Source: Toxorhynchites rutilus septentrionalis (taxonomy: Eukaryota; Arthropoda; Insecta; Diptera; Culicidae). From it: 64,000 bases of DNA. Below, one piece after another: positions 12,901 to 23,928 of this stretch; position 1 is the first letter of the stretch; each line of letters opens with the position of its first letter. The stretch is from the NCBI RefSeq assembly GCF_029784135.1, contig NC_073746.1, positions 245,467,307 through 245,531,306 on the forward strand, given 5' to 3'. Position numbers and translations under genes: made by a program. The notes under the pieces are model-generated. The model was not told the origin of the DNA. It saw only the letters and a program-made list of their open reading frames with translations, and ran no database searches.

Positions 12901-13527
12901 TGCAGTGAAAACCAAATTCACTGGCATTTCAATCCTCCTAGAGGATCTCATTTCGGAGGACTTCGGGAGGCAGCAATTAATTCAGCACAGAAGCACTTCG
13001 TTCGTGTTCTGGGCGAGAGGAAACTCGCATTCGACGACATGGAAACTCTATTGACACAGATAGAGTGTTGCTTAAATTCTCGGCCATTAACAAAGCTGAC
13101 CGATGACCCATCGGACTTCCAACCCCTTACGCCTGGCCATTTCTTGGTTGGCACGTCACTGAAATCTGTTCCAGATTGCAACTACGAGAACATATCGATT
13201 AATCGTCTTCATCAGTGGCAACAAGTTCAGAAGTTGTTCCATGACATTTGAAAAGGTTGGCAATCAGAATATTTGTCATCCCTTCAGCCTCGAGCAAAAT
13301 GGTGCAAGCCACCTATTGAACTTCAAAGGAACCAACTTGTTCTGATCATGAAAGAAAATGCGCCACCAATGCGATGGCCAACCGCACGCATAATTGAGCT
13401 ACATCCTGGAAAGGACGGAGTAGTGCGTGTCGTCACACTGAAGACACCAAATGGAATTCTCACTCGTCCCGTGGCAAAAATTTGTATATTACCGATAGAA
13501 ACACCCTCTGGTAACCCTGCAAAATAG
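9906..13527 (+). pseudogene. BEL/Pao pol (protease remnant, RT, RNase H, integrase), multiply broken
   Basis: After the zinc knuckle the sequence jumps straight to the end of the aspartic protease domain (IQLADPSFYKPSNIDVIIG … VGWIVSG); no D-S/T-G active site is visible, so the protease core appears deleted near 9960. The RT is well preserved (RVVFDASCKSATGLSLND, LIADITKMFRQI, VDFYMDDFVSG). RNase H spans an in-frame TAA at 11617-11619. Integrase has the zinc-binding module (CVTCFRAKP) and catalytic pieces GIDFWG and YTDNGKNFVGA, with a frameshift near 12165, a frameshift plus small deletion near 12807 removing residues between the first two Asp blocks, and a TGA at 13249-13251. The C-terminus runs to 13527. 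Confidence 0.9.
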
Positions 13528-13771
13528 CTGAGCAACGAACAAATGAATGTAACATCATATCATCATCATCATCAATTTTTTATACAATTAATACAACGCC
13601 CTCTATCCAGAGGGTCCAGGTGAGGACCTCTCCAATAATTATTTTTCTCAAAAATAGGCTACTGGTCTTTATTTTACATGTGAACGAGTCTACAAGAGGA
13701 GCAGCTCCAACGCACCTACATTCTCGGGAGGAAGTCATCTTCAGAAATAGTTATTTCTGCCGCGGCCAGGA
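13528..13771 (+). other. BEL/Pao 3' untranslated internal region
   Basis: Untranslated stretch between the pol end and the 3' LTR, with a (CAT)n run near 13556-13574. It ends GCCGCGGCCAGGA directly against the LTR; a long polypurine tract is not evident. Confidence 0.6.
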
Positions 13772-14186
13772 TGTTCGTAAACTCAAAACTCCTACATCTG
13801 TATTGCATCCACGAACCACAACTTTCCACTTCACCCTATCATGGATCAAGCTCATACTCGCCGATAAACGGTTGACCACTAGTGATAGTGGTGCGCTTAG
13901 GAGGCTGCGAGTAGATTATCTCGGAGAGGACCCTTCAGTGCACGATCAACTTTTACTCAACAAACGTCGTGAAATATATTAGCATTCTCTAACTTTATTC
14001 CGCAATTCCATTTATTATTCATAAGCTAAATTGGTTCAAATAAACAGTTTTTGTTTCTGTATACACTTGTCGTGGTACCTAGAACAGAAGCAGAATATAT
14101 TGATCTGTTCCTGAATCATTCACGTTGAAGGACAATTACGCGCGATATATCACCGTCGCATATCACTCCACTCCTGCTGTCGATCA
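13772..14186 (+). repeat. BEL/Pao 3' LTR
   Basis: Second LTR, TG…CA, about 99% identical to 8159-8574 by eye and followed by the CTTAG target duplication. Confidence 0.95.
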
Positions 14187-14191
14187 CTTAG

Positions 14192-14474
14192 TTTACCAAG
14201 AAAACAGAGACAAAGAATATTAGAAATATGCAAATTTTATATTCCAGGTCCTTTATCATCTGGTAATTATCTACAAGGTCGTTATACATTCTTACTGATT
14301 CTTACTGATTCTTACTTACTTATTTACTGATTCTGATTCTTACTCCTATGAAACCACAATCGATTAATACGTTGTTATGTTATTTTATAGCTCTTTATGT
14401 TTTCATAAATTATATTCAATTGCTTATTTTTAACTAATAACAGTGAAAAATTCAAATTTCGTTATCTGTGTTGG
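14192..14474. other. AT-rich flank with a short 10-bp tandem repeat
   Basis: Contains imperfect repeats of TTCTTACTGA at about 14288-14343. No gene seen. Confidence 0.5.
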
Positions 14475-14627
14475 AGTATCAGTTAGCGCTCAACTTTCGT
14501 GCTGAGCAGACGCGCTTTGATATCGCTTACACGAAGGTCGATCTAAAACTATATTCGAAGTAAATACAAGTTTTTCTCACATTGCAACGGCGAGCCGTTG
14601 TGTGTCATCGCGTGAGGCGACTCTGTG

Positions 14628-15824
14628 ATGCACCGCCGCGAGAACACGTTTCGCATTGAATATGCGAACCTACCAAAGAAACCAGACTATCCAAGAATTC
14701 ACGAATTCTGTGGTACAGTACTCGGGTTGAAGCAAGGAGAAGTCACACGTATACAGTGCAGTAGAACACAAGGATGCGCATTCGTAAAGGTCGTCAGTCC
14801 AGAGCTAGCGAAGAAAATTTGCGATGAAAACGATAACAAACACGAAGTAAATACAGATGGGAAGAAGTACCGTCTACGCATTACGATGGAGGATGGAGCA
14901 GTCGAGGTAAAAATATTCGATCTGTCCGAGAGAGTCACCATCCAAAAAATTGCTGAATTCCTGAGCAACTTCGGGGAGGTCATATCCGTACAAGAGCAAA
15001 TATGCGGCTCTGATTTATACTTCCCGGGCATAGCCACTGGTATCCGTGTTGCGAAGATGGTAGTGAAGCGGAACATTGAGTCGTGGGTAACGATAGATGG
15101 CGAGCGCACTCTCCTGTCGTACTTCGGACAACAACAAACCTGCCGTCACTGTCGCGACTTCATACATAATGGAGTTACGTGCGCCCAGAACAAAAAGCTG
15201 CAAGTGCAGAAATCTTATGCTGATGCTGCGAAACAGCCTGCCCCAGCAACGCGAGCAACAAAAAAATCAAAGTTGCCGACACTAAACCAAAGACTGTCAG
15301 AGTCTGCAAACTCGATGCCACCACCGAGACAAAAACAACAGCTACTGAAACCCCCTTCGAGCTCCGTAGATGTGGAATCAGACCAATCGGCACGACACGC
15401 CTCACCTAGCAGAATTCAGCGTTCGGAAAGTGGGTCATGGAACGAGGCACAAACTCAACGACCCCATACTAGCAGCGCATTATTTCAAAAATCTAACAAC
15501 GAGAAACACGACGGTAACGAAACAGATACTTCGTCGACTTCAAGTACCAGCCGAAGCGCCAGCTTCACCGCAAATATATCCGCTTTTCCCGCATTACTAA
15601 GTGCGACTCAGCCATCGGATTGTGGGTCACTGAACGTTATACAGGTTCAAAGACCCCCTGCTAGTGGCGGAGTAGTACGCAAAACTGCTAGTGGCAAATC
15701 CGATGGCCACGAAACTGATTCGTTATCCACCTCAGCCAGTAATCGAACACTTCGAACACGACCGCCGGGTAAGAAACGGCGAGAAGAGAGCGACGACGAG
15801 CGGGGTGAACCGACACAAAAATGA
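14628..15824 (+). CDS. Non-LTR ORF1 protein
   Basis: Predicted 398 aa with ATG at 14628 (a GTG precedes it in frame). The N-terminal ~190 residues form a conserved ORF1 domain with an RNA-recognition-like region (KIFDLSERVTIQKIAEFLSNF) and one Cys-rich motif CRHCRDFIHNGVTC. The C-terminal half is low-complexity Ser/Thr/Gln/Pro-rich and basic at the end (PPGKKRREESDDERGE). The frame is intact. Stop TGA overlaps the ORF2 start as ATGA (15821-15824), typical of termination-reinitiation. Expected role is RNA binding and chaperoning of the element transcript. Confidence 0.8.
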   Translation: MHRRENTFRIEYANLPKKPDYPRIHEFCGTVLGLKQGEVTRIQCSRTQGCAFVKVVSPELAKKICDENDNKHEVNTDGKKYRLRITMEDGAVEVKIFDLSERVTIQKIAEFLSNFGEVISVQEQICGSDLYFPGIATGIRVAKMVVKRNIESWVTIDGERTLLSYFGQQQTCRHCRDFIHNGVTCAQNKKLQVQKSYADAAKQPAPATRATKKSKLPTLNQRLSESANSMPPPRQKQQLLKPPSSSVDVESDQSARHASPSRIQRSESGSWNEAQTQRPHTSSALFQKSNNEKHDGNETDTSSTSSTSRSASFTANISAFPALLSATQPSDCGSLNVIQVQRPPASGGVVRKTASGKSDGHETDSLSTSASNRTLRTRPPGKKRREESDDERGEPTQK

Positions 15825-18800
15825 GTCGTTTCGTCAGCTATAACATCGCGACGCTTAATATAAACACGATAACAAATCAGACCAAACTTGACGCTCTCCG
15901 AACTTTTGTTCGCACGATGGAACTTGACATCGTCTTTCTTCAAGAGGTGGAGAACGAGCACCTAAGGCGGCTCGCACACCGCAGCAATAAGCAACTAGCA
16001 AACTGCAGTACACAATATGCAACAGGAAACATATTTTGTTGTTCTTCGCATACCAGAGCAATAAAAACCCCTGACATTATGCAAACAATCGCCTTAATGT
16101 ACGAAACTTGTCAAAATATGAGCGATAAGTTGCTATTCAACCGACACGCCGTGTTGCTAGCGACATGTGTTGCTCTGTAAAGGCGACAGCGATATCGTAT
16201 TGCGTCGGTGTGCGAGATCAACAAAGATTAAATGGAAAAATCCATTGGTGATAATATTGCTTATTGCATGTTGACAGTTGCTAGTTGCTCATTGCTCCGG
16301 TGTGCGAGCCGCCTAACTCTCTCAGGATATAAAATTGTGTGTAATGTGGACCACGCCAGAAGGGGGACAGCAATAGCTGTAAAAGAACACATCCAATTTT
16401 CGCATGTCGAAAAGAGCCTGGATGGACGCCTCATCGCACTGAGAGTGCAAAACACGACACTTTGCAATATATACGCACCATCGGGAACAGCCATGCGGGC
16501 TGAGAGAGAGCGTTTCTTCAACGGTACGATCGCATACTATCTCCGACACAACACCGAGCACGTGATTCTCGCCGGAGATTTCAATTGCGTACTCCGACCA
16601 AACGACGCCACACACTTAAACACGAGTCCCGCTCTACAAGCGACGGTGCGGCAACTACAGCTGCACGATATCTGGGTTAGGCTCTATCCCACAACCCCTG
16701 CGCCCACGTATATTACCCATAATGCGACATCCAGGCTCGATCGCATGTACGTCAGTAATGGACTCTGTGAGCAACTGAGGAGCGCCGCCACTCATGTATG
16801 CTCTTTCACAGATCACAAAGCTCTTACAGCGCGAATTTGCCTCCCCGAACTCGGCAATGCACATGGCCGGGGTTTTTGGTGCCTCCGCCCTCATCTTCTT
16901 TCAAATGAGAACATCAACGAGCTTCAGATTCGGTGGCAGTTCTGGACTCGGCAAAGAAGAAACTTTCCCAGCTGGATAACATGGTGGCTAGCTTGCGCGA
17001 AGCCAAAAATCAAAGCGTTCTTTCGTTGGAAGTCCCGAGAAGTCTACAACGAATTTCAGACAAAACATCAACGATTATACGTGCAGCTGCGTCTCGCATA
17101 TGACGAATATTTTCGAAATCCCGCCATGATAAACACGATAAATCATATAAAAGCTCAAATGCTGACGCTGCAGCGTGAATTCTCAAAAAGCTTCATGAGA
17201 ATCAACGACACTATGGTAGCTGGCGAAAGCATCTCCACATACCAGCTGGGAGAACGAAGACGAAAAAAAACAACCATCACTAAATTGAAAAACGAGAGAG
17301 GCGATTCATTGCAAAGCGCTGAACAAATCGAGAGTCACATGTTAGCATATTTTAGAGGACTCTACACAGCAACAGAAAGAAGAGAAGAAGGGGGCGATAG
17401 GTTCGAATGTGACAGAGCGATTCCTGAAAATGACGAAGCAAACACGGCGTTGATGGCAGACATAACCACCGCCGAGATACTCCATGCGATAAAAACTTCG
17501 GCAGCAAAGAAATCGCCCGGTGCAGATGGTTTACCGAAAGAACTGTATCAGAGAGCTTTTGGTGTGATACATAGAGAGCTAAATCTAGTGCTCAACGAAG
17601 CTATGACTACCGATCTGCCCGTAGAGTTCGTAAGTGGAACCATCGTACTCGTAAAAAAACGGAGCGGAGAGGATACTGCAAAAGCGTACCGACCGATAAC
17701 ACTGTTAAATGTGGATTTTAAAATCCTCGGTCGAATAATGAAAACACGACTAGAACACGTGCTTGGAAATCATCGTTTACCGTGCGAAGCGCAGAAGAGC
17801 TGCAACCCTGGCCGCTCGATATTCGAAGCCACGCTGTCAATAAAAGACCGGATAGCCGAACTCACTGCGAGAAAAAGTAGAGGGAAGTTAATCTCCTATG
17901 ATTTAGACCACGCGTTCGATCGGGTCTCACATCGTTTCCTACACCGTACGATGCTAGCTCTTGGAGTAAACCAGAGCTTCGTCAACCTTATGCAACGTAT
18001 TTCCGAGCGTGCCACGTCATGCTTGTTAATAAACGGACACCTCTCACAAGAATTTCCCATCGAAAGATCGGTGAGGCAAGGAGATCCGATGTCAATGATA
18101 CTTTTTGTACTCTATCTCCATCCGTTACTCACACGACTAAAGCGAATCTGTGACGGCGATTTATGTGTTGCTTACGCAGATGACATCAGCGTAATTGCGA
18201 CATCTACAGATAAAATCGAACGCATGAATGAGTTGTTCAGCCGGTTCGAATCGGTTGCAGGTGCGAAACTGAATAGACACAAAACGACTGCGATTGATGT
18301 GGGAATGATCGACGAAAATCGGTTGGTTGTGCCGTGGCTTCAGACAGGAATGGTGATAAAAATTCTGGGGATAATGTTTACAAATTCAATACGAGCAATG
18401 ATTAAACTGAATTGGGATGCGGTGGCTGCGCGTATAACGCAAAATATCTGGCTGCACTCGCTTCGGGCTCTCACACTTACACAAAAAGTGACTCTGCTAA
18501 ATACGTTTGTGTCATCGAGAATGTGGTATCTAGCATCAAACATTGGACCGAATAATGTCCACATAGCAAAAATCACGTCTGCTATGGGGTCATTCCTGTG
18601 GAGAAGTCTACCAGCACGTGTCCCGATGCAGCAACTAGCGCGTAGTAAAGAAAACGGTGGATTGAGCTTGCAGCTACCAGCGTTTAAATGCAAAGCGCTG
18701 CTCATCAACCGACATCTTCAAGAGGTCGACTCGATGCCACTTTATAATTTCATCCGAACTCGATCAAATCCTCAGATAGCAAATATGCCTTGTCTAAGAG

Positions 18801-19348
18801 AAATAGTGAAACAAGTACCCCTCCTTCCACTTTCACTCCAACAAAACCCATCCAGTGAGCTGATCCACCGTTTCTTTATTGAGAAAACAGAACTTCCAAG
18901 AGTGGAAATAAATTACCCAGCAACGAATTGGCGTCAAGTGTGGAGAAATATATCGTCGACAGGACTATCCTCGAGCCAAAGAAGCTCAATGTACCTTTTC
19001 GTGAATGAAAAAGTGGAACACCGAAGACTGTTGAACATCATGCAGCGTGCAGATGGATCTAACTGCCTTCACTGTAATGCGGCAGTGGAGACTATTGCAC
19101 ACAAGTATAGTGAGTGCCCGCGTGTGGCAGCAGCGTGGACCTTCATTCAACGAAAGTTATCTACCGCACTTGGCGGTTGGCAGAGACCATCATTCGATGA
19201 AGTGATGCGTCCAACACTAAAAAATATTGAACACAATAGACGGAAAATGTTCCTAAAAACAACAATAAATTATGTTAATTTCGTGAATAAGGCTGACAAT
19301 AACGTTGATGTGAATGCGTTAAACTTCTATTTAATCATAAATGAATAA
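15821..19348 (+). pseudogene. Non-LTR ORF2 (endonuclease-RT) interrupted by MITE
   Basis: The endonuclease starts at 15821 (…DIVFLQEVENE) and breaks at 15966, where a 348-bp MITE is inserted; the MITE brings in-frame stops, the first at 16178-16180. Endonuclease sequence resumes at 16317 in the same frame (YKIVCNVDHARRGTAIAV, LAGDFNCVL, SRLDRMYVS, FTDHKALTARI). RT motifs follow: KSPGADGLPKELYQ, AYRPITLLNVDFKILGRI, YDLDHAFDRV, YADDISVIA. C-terminus carries CLHCNAAVETIAHKYSEC. Element plus one duplicated TAA is 351 bp, a multiple of three, and apart from it no lesion is apparent, so the copy was probably intact before the MITE landed. Confidence 0.85.
15966..16313. mobile_element. PIF/Harbinger-like MITE in ORF2
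   Basis: Left end GGCGGCTCGCACACCG and right end CGGTGTGCGAGCCGCC are perfect 16-bp inverted repeats, with similarity continuing for ~40 bp (AGCAATRAGCAACTAGCAA). Flanked by 3-bp TAA at 15963-15965 and 16314-16316. A TAA/TTA 3-bp target and G-rich ends fit PIF/Harbinger MITEs; superfamily is inference. The host reading frame confirms the exact insertion site. Confidence 0.85.
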
Positions 19349-19439
19349 GATTTTAGTTTTAAAAAGCTGAAATAATTATTGTATGAAAAAAAAACATGAA
19401 ATAAACATAACTATGACTATCAAAAAAAAAAAAGTATCA

Positions 19440-20689
19440 AAAATTACTCTATTTTGAGGAGGCTGAATTAGATGACTATTAAAACATAATAAAGACGAAG
19501 AAAACATATTTTTGGATTTTCCCCTTTTTTTCAATAAATGCCGATAAAGCCTGAAAAATACACAATGGCAACATTACAGAGAAGTTCAATTTTCGGTCTG
19601 TGACACCGTGCGCGAGTATACATGTTACGGTTTTGCACGCGAGTCCCGGAGGGTTAAAGTTCATTCAAAAACTTACAAAATGAGATCCTTCCCTTTTTTG
19701 CACGTTAATTCTATGCTGAGAAATGTCCTACTTTATGCGACCAAATTATTACTAAAACAGATTTCATAAGGAGAATTTATTTTGAGCGTCTCTACCACAA
19801 AAAGTAATGTATAGGGCTAGATACATTTCCCACATCGACTACCAGAACGGACCCAAAAAAGGGAGGTTTATTTTTTAATTTAAAATGCACCAGCTATCTG
19901 CACATACCGTCTCTGATTAAAGCACGTCCAACCCTACAAACAGTCTTCAGAAAACAAACGCAGCACTGCGCTTGAGTTTAAATTGCATTACCGCGCTCTC
20001 AAAGAAAACTCGTATTCTATCTTGGTGCGAAGAGCACAAAATTCATAAGCACGACAGCGCAAAATGTACCCGGCGCAGAACTCAAATACTAAACATTTCT
20101 TCTCACTTGTGTTGTGCGCGTCTCATTCTATACACACACACATACAAAAATTCTAGCGCCCGCTTTGTCTTAGTTCGTTCTAAGCAAAGCATAAAAACAA
20201 CAGCGCGCCCCCATTTGAACCGTATACGCTTGTGTGAAGAAAAATATCTCAACAGAGAGAGCAATCCAGTTTGAAGCGCGCAGTATAGGAATTCGCGTCA
20301 TCGAAGGTACAGTGTCGCCACCTATGAAGGTTCGCGTGTGAGTGAAAAATATGTAAACAAACCGTTGCATATTTTCTCTGTAATTAATATACTGATTTCT
20401 CGAAAACTTGTACCGTGTTTATCTTACAATTAGTGGAAATTGTTGAAAAATAGTTTTTCTTAGCTGTTTCGATGCTCCGAACCACAATGTATTGTCATTT
20501 AGTAGTGAAAAAAGCCGTTGAAGTACACCCTCTGTCAATTTACCTGCGAGAGAGGTAAACCGAATTAATGAAATTTGATATAAAAATATCCGCTTAGTGT
20601 TCATAAAATACCTAAAATACAAAGATCTGGCTTCTATTCAATCAGTGCTCTAATATTTTTCAAAATATTTTCCTTAGAACGTGTGAAAT
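19440..20689. other. Intergenic, no supported gene
   Basis: AT-rich with moderate-complexity words. Segment 20270-20689 may be the promoter/5' UTR of the THAP gene. No coding region or RNA gene recognised. Confidence 0.35.
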
Positions 20690-21019
20690 ATGGACGTCAA
20701 AAGCTGCGCAAATTGCCCGGAGAATATGCAAGTCGGACAAAATATGCTTGAAGCTGACTCCGAACAATCTGCAAAATTCAAAAGCCGTATTGTTTGTGTC
20801 GTCCCCGGATGTAAGCAGAGATATCGCCCGGAATTTCTTTTCATGCCTTCCCTCCGAAAACGGACAAATCGCGGTATCTAGACTGGATCCAACGACTACG
20901 GCTAAAGATAGAACCTACAAAAACCTCCCGTATTTGTAGCCTCCATTTCACCGTGTCGAACTTCTACTCTCCAAGTATGAAGTGTAATACACGCCTTGAA
21001 GCAATAATATTATAATTTT

Positions 21020-22228
21020 TTGACGTGGGACTACGTCTAACCGGAATATATGGAGGTTAAAATGAAAACCTAAACACAGAACATGCAGGAAAAAATGAAA
21101 GATTTCGAATGCTTATAGCTCGAACATTTCGTACTGGATAGGAGAGATGTTTGCATCACTTGATAGGGAATATTTCTACGCATCTATCGCAACTAACAAA
21201 ATGTTGTTTTTCATTAGATAAACAATTGAATAACTGTAAAATATTAGGCGTTATCTAAACGCCCTAACTGCATCGTTTTGATTGGCCCGATTTACGGTTT
21301 CCCTAACACAGCCATCAAAATCAAGCAGCCTTGGGGAAATCGGCATTGCAAATACATGAAAGTAGGGGGACTTTTGTTCTCATCGAAAAATGTTCCCTAA
21401 CACAGACTTTAAAACCAAGCAGCGAAATCGGCATTGCAAACACACGAAAGAGCCTAGAGGCGAGTGAACTGAAAAGTTTAAACCCCCTTAAAGCCAAAAA
21501 GAAGCTAAAGAACACACGAAAGTAGGGGGAGCTTTTGTTCCCACCGAAATGTGTTCCCTAATAGAGATTTCTAAACCAAGGTGCCTGGAGAAATCGGTAT
21601 TTCAAATTCATGCAAGTCGGGGGTATTTTTGTTCCGATTGAAATGTGTCTCCCTAACACAGACTTCAAAACCGAGGTTTCTGGGGAAATCGGCTCTGCAA
21701 ATAAATGCAAACTGCGAGTACTTTTGTCCTCGCTTGCCTTTGTGCAGAGTGGAATATGTCTGTCCTAACATGATCTTCTAAACTTAGGAACCTGAGAAAA
21801 TCGTGCAGCCACTAGAAGCGAATGAACTTCCCAGTTTCAAGCAAATTCGAGATTCGAGAAGTATGTACACTTTTCGGATGTAAACTTCAGAGGGAAATGT
21901 AAAATAAAATAATCGTTTGATAATTTTTTTTTGTCTTTATTGGAAAGATTTTCAGCCTTAGGCTGGTTCATCAAACGTTTGATAATTCTTCCGTACATAT
22001 ATTTTGTTCTAGTCATCATACCAAACGTAAAAGGTCCGTCATTAAATTTACTTGTAACGAAGAACAATCAATCACAATAGATGAATTGACTTTACACGGC
22101 ATTTGTTCATTTTTTTCACTCACAGAGCAAATATATTGAACTCAATTGAATTTGGAAACTGTTTCATTCAATCAAGAATTTAATCAATACAAACGAATGA
22201 TTGCTAAGCTAAGGTAGTTCCACGTGAA
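21020..22228. mobile_element. Palindromic-end repeat family, copy 1
   Basis: Left end TTGACGTGGGACTACGTC and right end GGTAGTTCCACGTGAA are inverted versions of the motif TTGACGTAGGACTACGT. The flank CCTTGCGGTTATAT after the right end is shared with copies ending at 23928 and 51301, so the true terminus may lie a little further out. It sits in the gap between the two THAP coding pieces. No transposase seen; about 1.2 kb. The unit is unassigned by me. Confidence 0.6.
21311..21800 (+). repeat. Diverged ~100-bp minisatellite with inserted SINE-tail fragment
   Basis: Four to five imperfect units contain TGTTCCCTAACACAGACTT, AACCAAG, GGGGAAATCGGCATTGCAAA and AGTAGGGGG. Between units, 21445-21507 looks like the 3' end of a SINE-type element (GCGAGTGAACTGAAAAGTTT…) with a purine tail. 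A related piece is at 27736-27785. Confidence 0.6.
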
Positions 22229-22516
22229 CCTTGCGGTTATATAATAGATATAACCCACTCATTTTTTATTATTATTATCATTTTAGCAACAAGTCGTGCC
22301 ACTGATCGCTTAATTTTTAGGCCATCAGCAGTTCCCGACTTGAATTTGCCACAACCTCCCATCAGCGAAGCCAGGAAAAGACTTATTGAGGGCCGTGCTG
22401 AACGTGCTGCAAACCGTGCCAAAGTTGGGGCAGTGATGGACCAGAGAATGATACACCAAACCTTTCAGATCTTGCCATCAGAAGCGAATTAATTACTTAT
22501 GATTCAAAACACGTTA

Positions 22517-22753
22517 TTGCGCATTTTGCACCAAGTTGGACTGTTTCGGCCTTTTCCATAAGTGCGAAAATACGAATAAAAGTGCGCTCTAACATCGAAT
22601 CATGTTGGTGTCTTCAGCGCACTTATTCTTCGATTGATAACGAATAAGTGCGCTGAAGACAGCAAATCGATTTGAGGCAAGGTCGCACTTTTATTCACAT
22701 TTTCACACTTTTGAAAAAGTGTGAAACAGTCCAACTTCGTGCAAAATGTGCAA
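22517..22753. mobile_element. Foldback MITE with TA target
   Basis: Almost the whole 237 bp is one imperfect hairpin. Outer arms TTGCGCATTTTGCACCAAG / CTTCGTGCAAAATGTGCAA, inner arms TGTCTTCAGCGCACTTATTC / GAATAAGTGCGCTGAAGACA. TA dinucleotides flank both ends (22515-22516, 22754-22755), as for Tc1/mariner-type MITEs. It lies 24 bp after the THAP stop codon and would form part of that gene's 3' UTR. Confidence 0.8.
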
Positions 22754-22884
22754 TAATAAAGAAATAAAATAAAACATACTTAAGCAAATTATACAAAACA
22801 GCCATGACGTGTTTGCACTTCCCTTTGCCAGCTTTACAGGAACACGAAAACAACCATTTGGAGAAGGAGATTTTCGTACGAATT

Positions 22885-23928
22885 TTGACGTAGGACTACG
22901 TTTTTCATTTCTATACCGCGGTGTAAAATCAAAGTTTCGAAAACGAAAGCGTTACGCCAGAGACCGAGATTTTGAGTGTTAATAGCTCCTAAACAACTGA
23001 ACGAAATAGTATGATAAACACTTCATTCGAAAGATAAAATGTCTACGCGTTCTATATTTGTTACTTTCTGATCCAAAACCTTGTTTCAATAGTCTTAAAT
23101 TTGCTTTCAAAATAGGCTATTGAAATCACCAATCGGTATATAAGCGAGCGCCGCTCGGAAATCCACTCAGTTCTAATTGAACAGCGATTGGAGCATGTTG
23201 TCGCTGTTGTGGTGAAGTTCTTCATTTATCATGAAAACGCGGATGAACGGTGTCACCAAGAGCCTGTTTGTGCACTTTAGGCCAGAAGGGAATCCATCAG
23301 GAGGAGAGTGATGCTACAAACGGTTCCCCGGGAAGATCTCGAAGCAGCCGCTACACACACACACATACACGCACGGAATTCTTTCCGCTTGGATCGAGAA
23401 AGATCCGGAAAATAATCTGCCAGTTCCTCTAGGAATTTAAAAATACATTCATGTGAAAGAGTTTATTTGAATGTTTTCTATCCATGTAACACTGTAACCA
23501 AATATGTTTCAATCAAGTGCTATTAACAGATGGTTATCGAGTTAGCATTAACCACTGGTGGGCTTCCAGTATCGAGGAAAATGTGGAAATATCTAATCGT
23601 TACTGAAAATAATCTGCCAGGTACTCTGGGAATTTAAAATTACATTCATATGAAAGAGTTTATTTTAATGTTTTCTATCCATGTAACACTGTGACCAAAT
23701 ACATTAGGTTTTGTGATTTTTCAATCAATCGCAATCAACAGGATAGCTTCTGAAGATTATTCTTCCCCATCTGTAGGATATTTCCGTATCCAATATTGGA
23801 TGCATAAAACCTTGTGCCTCCAACGTAACGCTCTCGTTTTCGAAGTTCTCCAAATATTCATTCATTCAGAATGAATTCAGATTCAACTTCATACAAATGA
23901 TCTCTAAATAAACGATAGTCCTACGTCA
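22885..23928. mobile_element. Palindromic-end repeat family, copy 2
   Basis: Left TTGACGTAGGACTACGT, right CGATAGTCCTACGTCA. Subterminal sequence (TTTCATTTCTATACCG, AATCAAAGTTTCGAAAACG) is recognisable in copy 3. The middle includes a TATA-containing stretch (CGGTATATAAGCGAGCGCC at ~23137-23155) that resembles a promoter, and an internally repeated ~130-bp segment: AATAATCTGCCAG…GTAACACTGT occurs at ~23412-23495 and again at ~23607-23692. No protein recognised. Confidence 0.65.

Larger units (their letters stand above)
8159..14186 (+). mobile_element. BEL/Pao LTR retrotransposon, defective but recently inserted
   Basis: Two LTRs of ~415 bp starting TG and ending CA flank an internal region with gag (DUF1759-type), remnant protease, Pao-type RT, RNase H and integrase in BEL/Pao order. 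A perfect 5-bp target duplication CTTAG lies at 8154-8158 and 14187-14191. The primer-binding site matches tRNA-Tyr. LTRs differ at only about four positions, yet the coding region has two or three nonsense codons, several frameshifts and a protease deletion. It most likely moved in trans as an already defective copy. Confidence 0.93.
14482..19432 (+). mobile_element. Second full-length non-LTR retrotransposon, ORF2 interrupted by a MITE
   Basis: Two-ORF element: ORF1 without CCHC array, ORF2 with APE endonuclease, RT and a C-terminal zinc knuckle but no RNase H. The 3' end is an A-rich tail near 19421-19433. A possible 7-bp target duplication AGTATCA occurs at 14475-14481 and 19433-19439; it is short and A/T-rich, so the 5' boundary is tentative. 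Codon use is more GC-rich than the flanks. Clade is uncertain; the RT motifs (SYDLDHAFDRVSHRFL, ERSVRQGDPMSMILFVL) look closer to L1-, Tx1- or R4-type RTs than to Jockey. Confidence 0.75.
20690..22492 (+). pseudogene. THAP-domain gene or pseudogene, two pieces
   Basis: ATG at 20690 opens an N-terminus followed by a THAP zinc finger: VCVVPGCKQRY (first Cys pair), a FP motif, YLDWIQRLRLK with the invariant Trp, and ICSLHFTVSNFYSPS (Cys-x2-His). Between EFLF and FPPKTDKSRY the frame changes by one base, near the TTTCTTTTC run at 20838-20846, so it is either a real frameshift or a homopolymer error. The first piece ends near 21002 (RLEA). A second piece 22321-22492, preceded by a good acceptor (TTAATTTTTAG), encodes PSAVPDLNLPQPPISEARKR and ends with TAA; this continues a THAP-like …AVP linker in the right phase. 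No GT donor is visible at 21002, and the interval is filled by a transposon-like element, which may have destroyed it. Confidence 0.6.
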
